From assembly GCA_001310415.1 (NCBI GenBank), contig BAXE01000028.1, forward strand, positions 1-60,537: 60,537 bases of DNA. The letters are read 5' to 3'. This stretch comes from Enterovibrio sp. JCM 19048. GTDB lineage: Bacteria > Pseudomonadota > Gammaproteobacteria > Enterobacterales > Vibrionaceae. The notes under the pieces were generated by a model that searched no databases, was not told where the DNA came from, and saw nothing but the letters and a program-made list of their open reading frames with translations. The translations under genes were made by a program, and so were the position numbers. Below are positions 25,746-36,160 of the stretch, one piece after another; within the stretch, counting starts at the first letter, position 1, and the number at the start of each line of letters is the position of its first letter.

Positions 25746-27515
25746 TTAAATGCGTTCAGATATCACTTCCACTTTCAGGGTGTGGTTACCCGCTGGCACT
25801 GTGCCGAAAATCACCGGCACGGCCGCTTGTGCAAACAGCAAATTGGTATTGGGCGCGCAAGGCATCACGCTGTGCTTCCCTTCACCCGACACCAGTTTCA
25901 ATCCCGACACATACTGACTGCCATGAATGAGGGCGGTTTCCATTTCCGCCGGTGTCCCGATGCACTTCACCCAGGCATCCACGGCATAACCCGACAAAAT
26001 GAATTCAAAGGCTGTTTGGGATTCAATGCGATGCTCACGCCACTCACGGCCATCTTCAAACCATTGGGTGGTCGTCACACTCACATCCGCAAAGGGTTGC
26101 CACATCGTGATCAAACGGCCATCAACCAGCTCGCTGCTCAGAAATTCGCGGCGGAAGTGCCACTCGCCGGACATCGGGTGCTGGCAAGCCATCACGTTGT
26201 CGCCGATAAAGCCCTGCTCAATCCAGCGCACCGCTTCCACGCCAAAACCGTGGGCAGAGGAATAGGCAAACTTAAGGTATTTGTCGTGGCTGTTGCGAAG
26301 TTCCGCTGCGCTCGGCGCACCGGAAAGGAGGTAACTGGCACCTTGGTGACGCACCGTGATTTGGCGGTTTTTCTCAAGACAGATCAGGTCGTCTTGCTGA
26401 AGGCAATTGTTGGTTTCGGCTTGCCAGAAAGGATGGTTTTCCGCCAATCTCAGCGCGGCGAAACCTTTCAACGTCAGCAGGGGCGACATAGGGCTGTTGT
26501 AGATTTCGCTGGCGATCAGGTTTGGATAGCGATAGCCGATGCTAAGCAAACCATCACTGATAATCGGTTGTGTGCCCCACCAGGCCAGCGTCTTTGTCCA
26601 TAGGGTTTTCATATCCGCCACAGACAAGCCAACATTCGACAATGAAGTGCTATAGCACGCGAGTTCACTCCACACGCCGGCTCCGGCAAATCGGTAGGTC
26701 ATTGAACGGCCATACGCGATGGAAGCACCATCCTGATCTGTCCACACAGAGAATGATTTCGCGAACAGCGCTGCGCGGTGAATGAAGAGTTGGCCGTTTT
26801 CTATCAGCCAGGGAGTGTGAAAGTCCGCAACCAGATTGACCCAGCGCGCAAACACCAAACCGTAGTAGTGAAAGGCAAACGGGTTGTAGTAGTCGGTGCA
26901 ACCGCTTCGACCGTCGCGATACCAACCTTCTCCCAGATACATACTGTCGATTTCACGTAAATCACGCTTCAGTACATCTGCATCAAATACCGCACCAATA
27001 TGGCGGAGTGCCATCAGGATAAGGATGCGGAAAAAGTGCCAGTTGTTGTTGGGAATTTGGATATAGGTTGCCGATTGCAGCCATTTGACCAGATGACGCT
27101 TTGTCAGCTCAGGAAGCTCACGGAAAAATAGCGTTTCCTGCTCCACGATGGCAAACGCAACCGCTGACATTTCAACACAGCGTTGGTTGAAATCTGTTGG
27201 CGTTCCCCAATACGCAGGGTGTTCCGGATCCACGCCATTCACCACAGCATCACGCAGTGACACAAGAAGTTCTGGTTCATCGGCTGCCAGAGGCACAGCC
27301 CCCCAAAGCATGCGAGCCACGCCTTCCAGATTTTGTGCACCCTCGTCATAGTGGGCACGTTGTGGACAAGCGGCTAGTGCAGCCTGCTGTGGCAAAAATG
27401 CACCCATGTGCTGTTTAAGCAGCGACGCCAACACTTTGGCTGCCGATTGGCGGCACTCAAAAGATTCAGCATGTTCGACAGAGTTGAATGGGTGCATTGT
27501 TTTTAAACTCATCAT
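25746..27515 (-). CDS. DUF2264 family protein, possible (alpha/alpha)-toroid carbohydrate enzyme
   Basis: Intact 589-residue soluble protein without signal peptide. It has the DUF2264 pattern: an all-helical N-terminal part with NNWHFFRILILMALR (about 137-151), the tight motif GEGWYRDGRSGCTDYYN (about 175-191) followed by PFAFHYYGLVFARW, and a C-terminal beta-rich region. The helical Trp/Tyr-rich part resembles toroid folds of lyases and unsaturated glycuronyl hydrolases. No catalytic role is established that I can name. First gene of the importer-lyase operon, behind KdgR-like boxes, which ties it to GAG catabolism. MMSLKT is the predicted start; MSLKT one codon on is equally possible. Confidence 0.75.
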   Translation of the reverse strand: MMSLKTMHPFNSVEHAESFECRQSAAKVLASLLKQHMGAFLPQQAALAACPQRAHYDEGAQNLEGVARMLWGAVPLAADEPELLVSLRDAVVNGVDPEHPAYWGTPTDFNQRCVEMSAVAFAIVEQETLFFRELPELTKRHLVKWLQSATYIQIPNNNWHFFRILILMALRHIGAVFDADVLKRDLREIDSMYLGEGWYRDGRSGCTDYYNPFAFHYYGLVFARWVNLVADFHTPWLIENGQLFIHRAALFAKSFSVWTDQDGASIAYGRSMTYRFAGAGVWSELACYSTSLSNVGLSVADMKTLWTKTLAWWGTQPIISDGLLSIGYRYPNLIASEIYNSPMSPLLTLKGFAALRLAENHPFWQAETNNCLQQDDLICLEKNRQITVRHQGASYLLSGAPSAAELRNSHDKYLKFAYSSAHGFGVEAVRWIEQGFIGDNVMACQHPMSGEWHFRREFLSSELVDGRLITMWQPFADVSVTTTQWFEDGREWREHRIESQTAFEFILSGYAVDAWVKCIGTPAEMETALIHGSQYVSGLKLVSGEGKHSVMPCAPNTNLLFAQAAVPVIFGTVPAGNHTLKVEVISERI

Positions 27516-27530
27516 TACTTGATGTGTTTA

Positions 27531-27574
27531 TTTAAACGCCTTTTCTTTTTATTTCTAAAACATCTTTTCATTTT
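27531..27574. promoter_or_regulatory. Two KdgR-like boxes before the DUF2264-ABC-PL8 operon
   Basis: TTTAAACGCCTTTTCTTTTT at 27531 and TCTAAAACATCTTTTCATTTT at 27554. The latter shares an exact 17-mer with the box before the porin gene. They lie 16-60 bp upstream of the DUF2264 start, where a repressor would block the promoter. Confidence 0.65.
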
Positions 27575-27631
27575 TATATTCGAGTGGATCATATTTTTGC
27601 TTTTGCGGTATTCCAAATTGTGATCAATCCA

Positions 27632-28945
27632 CTATTTCATGATGGTTTCTGGGGGTATACCACGAGCAATCAGTGACGCCATACGCGTCATTTTTTCCTG
27701 TGTATGTAAGAAGAATTGTGCATATGAAGGACAGAGATAGTGGCTGGCTAATGTGTCACCGGCTTTAAAAACAAAACGGTGTTTTGGACAGCCCCATGAC
27801 AGGCAAATCTGACCGGGCATTGCTGGCAACTTTCGCTAAGGTGCGCCATTTTGGCGAGACCAAACGCCCGGTTTTCCACACTCTGGTTGATCTCCACCAG
27901 CGAACGGTGATGAATGTTGCCAGATAGTGCTCTGGATAGACATAGTGATCACAGGCATACACATCGCCATTGGCTTCCAGCGCGAAATTGCTGCCACATT
28001 GTGCCGCATGGGAGCATAAGGTCGCCGGGTAACCGAGGTGACTGGCCAGCGTGCTGTCAAACATCTGGACGAAGACCTTCCCCACATCCTGCGTGACCCA
28101 CAGATCAAAGATGTCGCTCAGGAACGTACCAAACTGGTTTGGCAACAGGGACCAAGGCGTGACGCTAGCATCCGTTTCATCGGGTAACACCAGCTTCAGT
28201 GCTTTACTGTCGTCCTGTGCTTCACGTTCCACCAGAGGGATAAACTGCAGGAAGCCGCTGCCAATGCCGGTCAAAAACTCATAGACCTCACGGGGATGCC
28301 GGGCATTTTCGCGGTGAACCACCGTGAGGGTATTAAAGGGAATATCGTGATGCTTGAGTAAATGAACCGCGGCCATCACCCGGTCGAACGTTGGCGCACC
28401 ATTCCGTTTCACGCGATAGATATCATGCAGTTCTTGGGGCCCATCAATGGATATTCCCACCAGCACCGAGTAGGTTTTGAATAACGCCATCCACGCTTCG
28501 TCGAGCAAAATGCCGTTGGTCTGGAAAGTGTTTACCACTGACACTAAACGTCCAGTTTGATGCTCAAGCTTTTCTGCATAGCTTTTTGCATTTCAAAGGC
28601 TTTTTGATAAAACGCCACGCCCATCATGGTCGGCTCCCCGCCCTGCCAGGAAAACACCACCTGCCCGCCAGCCTGCGCATCGATTTGCTGCTCGATGTAT
28701 CGTTGCAGGGTTTCATCGCCCATACGCCATGCTTTCTGACGCTCCGGATAAAGCTTTTCCTTTTCCAGATAAAAGCAGTAGTGACAATCGAGGTTGCACA
28801 CTGACCCCGTCGGTTTGGCCATGGTGTAGCAATGCACGGGTTCAGGTAACGAGGAAGCCGCGCCACGGAGTGATTGATAAAGGGGATGGGTTGCGAGCGG
28901 TTTTGGATCTGTGTCTATCTGGATATCAATGCGGGGGTGTTGCAT
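27632..28945 (-). CDS. Anaerobic sulfatase-maturating enzyme (radical SAM), frame broken
   Basis: Converts the active-site cysteine of the sulfatase to formylglycine in the cytoplasm. Residues 50-57 (CNLDCHYC) are the radical-SAM 4Fe-4S motif Cys-x3-Cys-x2-Cys. VFSWQGGEPTMMG near residue 97 is the family GGEP motif. The C-terminal SPASM cysteines are found across two frames: DVYACDHYVYPEHYL, then CQQCPVRFACHGGCPKHR. Three net one-base deletions (near 28555, 27915 and 27796) account for the breaks; restored about 438 residues. It lies just behind the terminator of the sulfatase operon and upstream of the importer operon. Confidence 0.88.
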
Positions 28946-28971
28946 GGTACGAACTCTTGATTGCAGAAATG

Positions 28972-28998
28972 AAAAAAGGCGCAATCAGAAATTGCGCC
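28972..28998 (-). terminator. Terminator between the GH112 and anSME genes
   Basis: GGCGCAAT / ATTGCGCC 8-bp stem with a 5-base loop, followed on the minus strand by six T. It is only 27 bp upstream of the anSME start and I see no separate promoter there, so the maturase may depend on read-through. Confidence 0.85.
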
Positions 28999-29046
28999 TT
29001 CAGGATATTGATAAATTAGTAACTAGACTGAGTCGCCCGTCTCAAA

Positions 29047-31226
29047 TCAGGCATCCAGCCAGCGCCATTCGTAGCCTTCCAGCGTGATTGTCTGTTTTTC
29101 ACCCGACAAATCGGTCACCGTCACTTGCTGTACTTCAGGCGTGTAGTTGACCACTGTCGCTTTGGACGAATCTGGGTAATAACAGGCATCGACCCAAGCT
29201 GCATCAGATACCCATGCATATTGCTCATTTTCTGACTTCGACAGCCATAGCAGGATGTGCTGCAACAAACGGGCATTCGTCATGGTAAACGGCAGGTTAC
29301 CCAGATAAACCGAGCGGCCGTTGCCATATTCACGCGCCGTCATGGCCAGGTGTTGGCCTTGTGCGGCAATCACACTCATGTCATGGGCTTGCGAGTAGAC
29401 GTAGCTCAGGTTGCCAAAATCCTCTTCACCGGTTAGACACGATGCCAGATAGTGGTCTCCATCCAGTTTCACCGGCTGGGCAACACGACCCATGGTCAAA
29501 GAGGTTTCTTTTTCCAAGCCAAAGACGTCACCCAGTTGGAAGAAGCGACCATTTTGCAGGTGTGCAGACGGGTCACAGATACCCAGCAAACCGCCACCTT
29601 TGCCCACAAACTCACGCAGTGCAGTCACGACTTTCGGGTTACCCCAGTATTCGCCGCCACTCCAGGCTGAATTGGCATCACCGGTATTGATGATGACTTT
29701 AATATCATCTGCAATCCCGTTTTCCAGGATGTCTTCGAAGCTGATGAACTCAACATCAAACGGCAGACCCGCCAGACATTCCAGAGGGTTGTTGCCAACA
29801 AACTCCATGACATCCGGACGTGGTGGCACATAGAAACGCTGATCCTGCGCCTGGTTTTGCAGCCATGAACGCGCCAGACCCCAGGCATTCAATACCGCGA
29901 CCTTACCGCCAATTTTCGCCGATTCTGTACCTGCACTGTGTTGACGGTAGGTACCGAATTCATCTGAGATTTGGGTAACGTGGTCAATAAAGTGCGGGAA
30001 CTTGTTTGCCAGCGACAGGTAGCCACCATAGCCGATGCGATCCAGTGGCTTGTGCAGCATGGCGCGGCGGATTTTCACCCAGTTCGCCATCGATTCTGTC
30101 ACCGGGTTATTGCCTTCACGGAACACATCCGGGAAGAAGTACGGGTAGAAACGCGCTTCCTTGATTTGGTCACCGGCAGAATCCGTCAGGCGGCGCAGTG
30201 CCACCCCGTCTTCCACCGCACCAACGTTGATGTCGATACCGATATCCTGGTAGCACGGCAGGAAAGGTTCAGTACCAATCCAGTGGTCGCCCTGGAACAT
30301 CGCCGCTTTTTTACCGGCAGCATGCGCCATCTCCACCAGTTCACCGGCAAAATCAGCCACGAACTTCTGGATAAATGCCATCCAGTCGCGGTAGCGCTGG
30401 CTCGGCACTTTGTAGGTACCGTTGTAATAGCCTGCATCCACGAAATCTTCCGGTGTCAGTCGGTAGCCGTACGCTTTCTCAAAGTCGTCCAGCGCTTCCG
30501 GCTCACGGTTTCGCCGTAGCCCGTCCAGTCACGGTAAATGTCCTGGTTCTGCTCATTGGCATCAATCACGAACAGGAAAGCAAACGTGGTAAATCGCACC
30601 ACGGTTGTATTCGGGTGATCTTCCAGCCACTTGGCAAAATAGCGCTTCAGGTGCGCGCGGCATTCTGGGTGGTATGGGTCCAGACTGCGGATTTTGTCGC
30701 CTGTCCAGCCGTTGGTCAGTGCGTTGTACATCGACACACTGTCCCACACCTGGCGCACCATGACAGATGCCGTGTACTCATGGAAAGGCGTGCAGTTGCG
30801 TACAGTCACGGTGCCGCTTTCTGCATCAAAGTCCCACTGTTCGGCAGGCACGACGTCGCCCGTGGTTCGGTTGCGCACTTCCCAGTGACGTTTCGGTTCA
30901 CTGTGGTCATCCAGTTCGTATTTCTCGGCGCAATAACCTTCAAGCGGTTTGATCACCAACTCTTCACTCATCGCTGTCAGCGGGAATGAAGACAGGTACT
31001 TGCGGTGCAGAAATTCCGGGTGCGCTTTGGCAAATTCTTGATCGGCGCGGACAATACAAAGTACCGAGTAAATATCACAATCCTGCTCAGCCAGAGAATC
31101 CGGCATTGTGGTGCCATCACTGTCGCGCAGTGCATCCGCCTGCCAGCGTTTGTAGAGATCCAGAACAACGTCTTCCTGCCCGACTTCAACCGGCAGTGTC
31201 ATGTGGCCTTGGGTAGCTTGTGCCAT
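29047..31226 (-). CDS. GH112 beta-1,3-galactosyl-N-acetylhexosamine phosphorylase, frame broken
   Basis: Recognised as GH112 (lacto-N-biose/galacto-N-biose phosphorylase): phosphorolysis of Gal-beta-1,3-GlcNAc or -GalNAc to galactose-1-phosphate plus HexNAc. Family landmarks include DSVSMYNALTNGWTGDK and VVRFTTFAFLF in the TIM-barrel N-terminal part, then MFQGDHWIGTEPF, RFYPYFFPDVF and, in the second half, VIINTGDANSAWSGGEYW. No signal peptide. The frame breaks once near 30510 between the TGYGETVS and YGYRLTPEDFV segments; restored about 726 residues, the family length. GH112 also includes Gal-beta-1,4-rhamnose phosphorylases, so exact specificity is open. It sits 5 bp after the sulfatase stop in the same operon. 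Confidence 0.85.
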
Positions 31227-31231
31227 GAAAA

Positions 31232-32746
31232 TTAAACCTCAATACTCAATTGTACGTCTTCGCGTTTGATGCCTTTGGTCGGCAAACCCGTGTCATAGTC
31301 TCGAACGACCGGGGCGACACCGTCCGCCGGGCGGGGACGGAACAAGCCCATCCATTCTCTTTCTTTTTCTGGACGCCATGGGCGACACGCCCACTCAAAG
31401 GTGCGGAAGGTATCGCGGATATGATCCATGTAGGCGAGCAGTTCATCGTGCAGGGCATTACGCACTTCGACAAAATCAGGGTGCTCGATCAGGTTGTTGT
31501 TTTCTGCTTTATCGTTCACGCGATCATAGAGCTCATCGGTGCCCAACAGGTTAATGACCAATTTGAACTTGTCTGTCACCCAGCCCCGCACAGGGATAAA
31601 TCCGCCGTTGGAGTCATGCTCCACTTCGTAGCGGTTGAACTCGACCATGACGCCATCAAAAACACGTTCTTTTGTGCCATCTAACAGATCGTTACCCGGC
31701 ATGATGGGTGGCTGTTCAATGTGGGCGAGTTTCAGCAGTGTCGGCATGATGTCGATGTGGCTGACCGGGCGGTCAACCACTGTGCCCGCCAGTTGGCCGT
31801 CGGTATTTTTGATAATGAGCGGGATATTGGTGATTTCGTCATACACCGCCGCGCCTTTACCCCAAAGCTTGTGCGCACCGTTCATTTCACCGTGATCTGA
31901 GGTATACACAATCCAAGTATTTGCCAGCTCTGTTTCGTCCAGGTGACTCAACACGCGGCCGATTTCCTCATCCACAAAATCATTGCAGCCGAAATAGAGC
32001 GGATTGATGAAATACTGGGAGCCGACACCCGCCCCTTTGGCTCTTGACCACAGACGGTGATGCAGCGGCTTGCTTTCTAAGCTGTCAAACGCAGCCTCAC
32101 CCAAATCGAATTTGAAGTCTTTGAACTTTTCGACATGCTTTGGCGGGCAGGTAAACGGGTGGTGCGGCTCATCATAGGAGAGCACCAGCAAAAATGGCTT
32201 TTCTTCGTGACGGTGTTCTTCGATAAACTTCAGGCCACGGTTGGTAATACGGTGACCCCAGGTGAAATCTGCCGTTATCTCATGCGCTTCCAGCTCTTCC
32301 GGCGTATTCAGGCCACGGCGCCACAGGGTAATTTCCTCTTCCGTCAGTTCGTTGAGGTAATTAACACCGTCATACCAGTATTCAGGGTGCCAGCCCGGCG
32401 GACAGACTCCCGTACCGAAGTAGTCGTGTCCATCCAGGTGCCACTTGCCGATATAGCCGGTGTTGTACTTCGGCTGTGAAGATCTGCCCATGTGGCGGAT
32501 GTTGCTGCCAAGCGCCAGGTTGTTGGTCCAGGCGCCGCTTTGGTGTGAGTACATACCGGTAAACAGACCGGCTCGCGCCGGTGTGCACAGTGGACAGGTG
32601 GTGTAGGCGCTGTCAAAACGCACCCCGGTATCAGCAAGGCGATCCAGATGCTGGGTATCGGTGGCCTGACCGGAGTAGCGCTCTACGACATTCGCGCCCT
32701 GGCTGTCAGTCATGATCAGGATGATGTTTGGTGCTTTGTTCATCAT
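31232..32746 (-). CDS. Cysteine-type sulfatase (predicted cytoplasmic)
   Basis: Type I sulfatase of 504 residues. It begins MNKAPNIILIMTDSQG with the metal-binding Asp, and CTPAR (Cys54-x-Pro-x-Arg58) is the formylglycine motif, matching the adjacent anSME. IGKWHLDG is the conserved Gly-Lys-Trp-His, and IVYTSDHGEMNGAHKLWGKG holds the second metal site and lysine. No signal peptide, so it desulfates imported GAG disaccharides inside the cell. A local oddity at about residues 87-92 (RSSQPK) looks like two compensating deletions, since the other frame reads QIFTAEG, the family's expected sequence. Overlap-free, 9 bp after GH88. Confidence 0.88.
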   Translation of the reverse strand: MMNKAPNIILIMTDSQGANVVERYSGQATDTQHLDRLADTGVRFDSAYTTCPLCTPARAGLFTGMYSHQSGAWTNNLALGSNIRHMGRSSQPKYNTGYIGKWHLDGHDYFGTGVCPPGWHPEYWYDGVNYLNELTEEEITLWRRGLNTPEELEAHEITADFTWGHRITNRGLKFIEEHRHEEKPFLLVLSYDEPHHPFTCPPKHVEKFKDFKFDLGEAAFDSLESKPLHHRLWSRAKGAGVGSQYFINPLYFGCNDFVDEEIGRVLSHLDETELANTWIVYTSDHGEMNGAHKLWGKGAAVYDEITNIPLIIKNTDGQLAGTVVDRPVSHIDIMPTLLKLAHIEQPPIMPGNDLLDGTKERVFDGVMVEFNRYEVEHDSNGGFIPVRGWVTDKFKLVINLLGTDELYDRVNDKAENNNLIEHPDFVEVRNALHDELLAYMDHIRDTFRTFEWACRPWRPEKEREWMGLFRPRPADGVAPVVRDYDTGLPTKGIKREDVQLSIEV

Positions 32747-32755
32747 GCGCCGCCC

Positions 32756-33979
32756 TTACCAGAAGAAATTGCGGTAACCATGAGCACGCATCAGCGCCTC
32801 AAGGTAGTAATAGTCACCGTAGGGCAGCATATTGTCGCAAAGGCCAACCTTCACAAACGATGCGCCATGCGCCAGCAAACCCTGCGCCTGTTCCTTGTCG
32901 CAAAGGTCGCAAAGCTCCATCAGCCCCTGCAGCATATACAGACCCCAATCGCGGTATTCTGCGGCTTCTTCCATCAATGCATCACGGCTCGCGTCTTTCG
33001 GAGGCAACGACTCGGCTTTGTCTTCCAGTGATTGGGCAATCAGCAAAAAGCCCGCCGCAGTAATGGCACCGGCAGAGCTGTCCTTGTACTGGATTTCATT
33101 GGCAGGCAGGCGGTAATCCCACACAGGCACGCCGTCTGGCGTTATGGCCTCTGCTGCGAATCGCGCCAGCTTTTTCGCCAGGTCGAGGAATTCATCGTTC
33201 CGGGTATATTGATAAGTTTGAGCGTAGCCATGGATAGCCCAAGACTGGCCGCGCGCCCAACAAGATTCATCAGCATAGCCCTGGAACGTCTCCCCTTTCA
33301 CCGGAGTCTGGTACACAGGATCAAAGTTGAACGAGTGATAGGTTGAGAAGTCATCACGCACGATGTTTTTGGCAAGGGTTTCGCTGTGGCGAATTGCCAC
33401 TTCGCGGTAACGCGGTGCACCGGTCACGTCTGCCGCCCAGAACAGCAGTGCCGTGTTCTGCAGTGAATCGATAATAGATTTGCCCTGGATGACATCAGGC
33501 TTTTCCAGCGCCAGCGGATGGGTATCGTTCCAGGCCACAATGTAGCCACCTACTTTGCGGAAACGGTGGATCAGGTGATCAGCTGCACGTAACGCCATCA
33601 TTTTGGCTTCTTCACAGCCAGTCAGCTTGTACTCTGCAACGCAGCTCAGGCTGTACTGGAAACCGAGATCATGGTCGAGCCAGAATGGGTCCAGCAGCAT
33701 GTTGGCAAAATAGGACTTACGCAGTTTGGCGCTGTTTTTATATTGCTCATCGCCGGTGGTTTGGTAACACAGCCAGAGCTGGCCAGCCCAGAACGATGAT
33801 ACCCAGTCAAACGGGCCGCAATGGGTCCAGGAGTAATCAGGGTTGCCAATTTTAGGGTTGCGTTCGCCAATGCGAGGGATGTTACGTTTGATTGTGGCCA
33901 TCACCTTCGGCAGATGCGCGAGCACACGCTCACGTTCTAACTTGCCGGGCAGTGGTGGTAATGCAATGTACTCGTTCAT
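32756..33979 (-). CDS. GH88 unsaturated glucuronyl hydrolase
   Basis: Intact 407-residue (alpha/alpha)6 enzyme that hydrates the delta-4,5 uronic acid of lyase-made disaccharides, releasing 5-keto-4-deoxyuronate and GalNAc or GlcNAc. The likely catalytic aspartates are Asp104 in LDHDLGF and Asp171 in SIIDSLQN, corresponding to Asp88 and Asp149 of Bacillus UGL. WARGQSWAIHGYAQTY and DSSAGAITAAGFLL are family blocks. No signal peptide, so it acts in the cytoplasm. First gene of the GH88-sulfatase-GH112 operon, behind a KdgR-like box at 34063. Confidence 0.92.
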   Translation of the reverse strand: MNEYIALPPLPGKLERERVLAHLPKVMATIKRNIPRIGERNPKIGNPDYSWTHCGPFDWVSSFWAGQLWLCYQTTGDEQYKNSAKLRKSYFANMLLDPFWLDHDLGFQYSLSCVAEYKLTGCEEAKMMALRAADHLIHRFRKVGGYIVAWNDTHPLALEKPDVIQGKSIIDSLQNTALLFWAADVTGAPRYREVAIRHSETLAKNIVRDDFSTYHSFNFDPVYQTPVKGETFQGYADESCWARGQSWAIHGYAQTYQYTRNDEFLDLAKKLARFAAEAITPDGVPVWDYRLPANEIQYKDSSAGAITAAGFLLIAQSLEDKAESLPPKDASRDALMEEAAEYRDWGLYMLQGLMELCDLCDKEQAQGLLAHGASFVKVGLCDNMLPYGDYYYLEALMRAHGYRNFFW

Positions 33980-34062
33980 TTTGTGCCAACACCGAAATTA
34001 TTTATCACGTTGGCAAGCATTCTACGTGGAGTCGTCTGAAAAAACCGACGACAAATCACAAT

Positions 34063-34086
34063 ATCAAAACGCGGTTTTATTTTTAA
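34063..34086. promoter_or_regulatory. KdgR-like box of the GH88-sulfatase-GH112 operon
   Basis: TATCAAAACGCGGTTTTATT, a near-palindrome about 85 bp upstream of the GH88 start, of the same AAAAC-N-CG-TTTTAT type as boxes at kdgK/kduI. Confidence 0.65.
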
Positions 34087-34101
34087 AAGAAACGCAAAAT
34101 C

Positions 34102-34127
34102 AAAAGGCCAGCGAACGCTGGCCTTTT
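34102..34127. terminator. Terminator of kduD
   Basis: AAAAGGCCAGCG / CGCTGGCCTTTT, a perfect 12-bp stem with a 2-base loop and symmetrical A/T flanks, 35 bp past the kduD stop. It lies just upstream of the GH88 operator. Confidence 0.88.
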
Positions 34128-34161
34128 TTGTGCTTTTGTAGGGTATAGAGGTAAACGGAAC

Positions 34162-34921
34162 TCAGCGGGCGAGCCAGCCACCATCAACCGCCAGCGTAAA
34201 GCCATTGATGTAGTTAGCCGCTTCAGACGCCAGGAATACCGCCGCGCCGCCCACATCCTGTGGCGTGCCCCAACGGTTTGCCGGGATACGCTCACGAATA
34301 GCCTTTTCGCGCTCAACATCGGCACGCAGTGCTTCGGTGTTATTGGTGGCCATATAGCCCGGCGCAATCGCATTCACATTGATATTGTGAGACGCCCATT
34401 CGTTCGCCAGCGCACGGGTCAGTCCCATCACTGCGCTCTTTGACGCCGTGTAAGATGGCACTCGGATCCCGCCCTGATAGGAAAGCATGGAGGCAATATT
34501 CACAATCTTGCCGCCAGAGCCCTGCTCATTGAAAACACGGGCAGCGGCCTGGGACATCATAAATACCGCTTTGATGTTGATGTTCATGACATCGTCCCAG
34601 TCAGTTTCACTGAAGTTGATGGCATCTTCACGGCGGATGATCCCGGCGTTATTCACCAGAATATCCAGACGGCCATGCACACCACGTGCATCAGCCACCA
34701 CGCTCTCAATCACTTCAGATTTACTGAGATCAGCCGTGATATTGTGGAAACGGCGGCCAGTCTGCTCAACCAGCGCGGGGGTATCACCGGCATCGCTGTA
34801 ATTGATACCGATAATATCTGCACCCGCTTGCGCCAGCGCAACCGCCATGCCCTGCCCCAGTCCTGTATTGCAACCACTGACAACCGCCACTTCCGTCCAG
34901 TCGGAAAGCTTCCAGAATCAT
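34162..34921 (-). CDS. kduD: 2-deoxy-D-gluconate 3-dehydrogenase / DKII reductase, frame broken near the start
   Basis: Short-chain dehydrogenase reducing 3-deoxy-D-glycero-2,5-hexodiulosonate to 2-keto-3-deoxygluconate. The sequence closely follows E. coli KduD: GCNTGLGQGMA coenzyme motif, NNAGIIRREDA, YTASKSAVMGL (Tyr-x3-Lys), APGYMATNN and the C-terminal AVDGGWLAR. The true N-terminus MILEAFRLDG is in another frame starting at 34921 with a CGGAG ribosome site; two A are missing near 34893 (GGAAGTGGCG for GGAAAAGTGGCG). Restored 253 residues. Stands alone between its own KdgR-like boxes and a strong terminator. Confidence 0.94.
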
Positions 34922-34922
34922 T

Positions 34923-34942
34923 TTAAAACTCCGTTTCATTAT
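34923..34942. promoter_or_regulatory. KdgR-like box 1 of kduD
   Basis: TTAAAACTCCGTTTCATTAT directly upstream of the kduD ribosome site. Confidence 0.6.
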
Positions 34943-34984
34943 TATTTTATCTATCTTATCGAACTTACAATTCGAAACAAGAAA

Positions 34985-35007
34985 ATAAAAACGCCATTTC
35001 AATTATT
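34985..35007. promoter_or_regulatory. KdgR-like box 2 of kduD
   Basis: AAAAACGCCATTTCAATT core, 64 bp upstream of the kduD start and very similar to the box at 39607 (AAAACGCCGTTTCAATT). Confidence 0.65.
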
Positions 35008-35058
35008 AGTGAACAGGTTCAATACCTGATCACATTTCTCAGGTTTCCCGCGTTGCGG

Positions 35059-36107
<1,049 letters not shown>

Positions 36108-36160
36108 TTGGACTCACCAAAAACGTCCCCAGAAGCGCCATAAGGATGACGCCACAGGCT

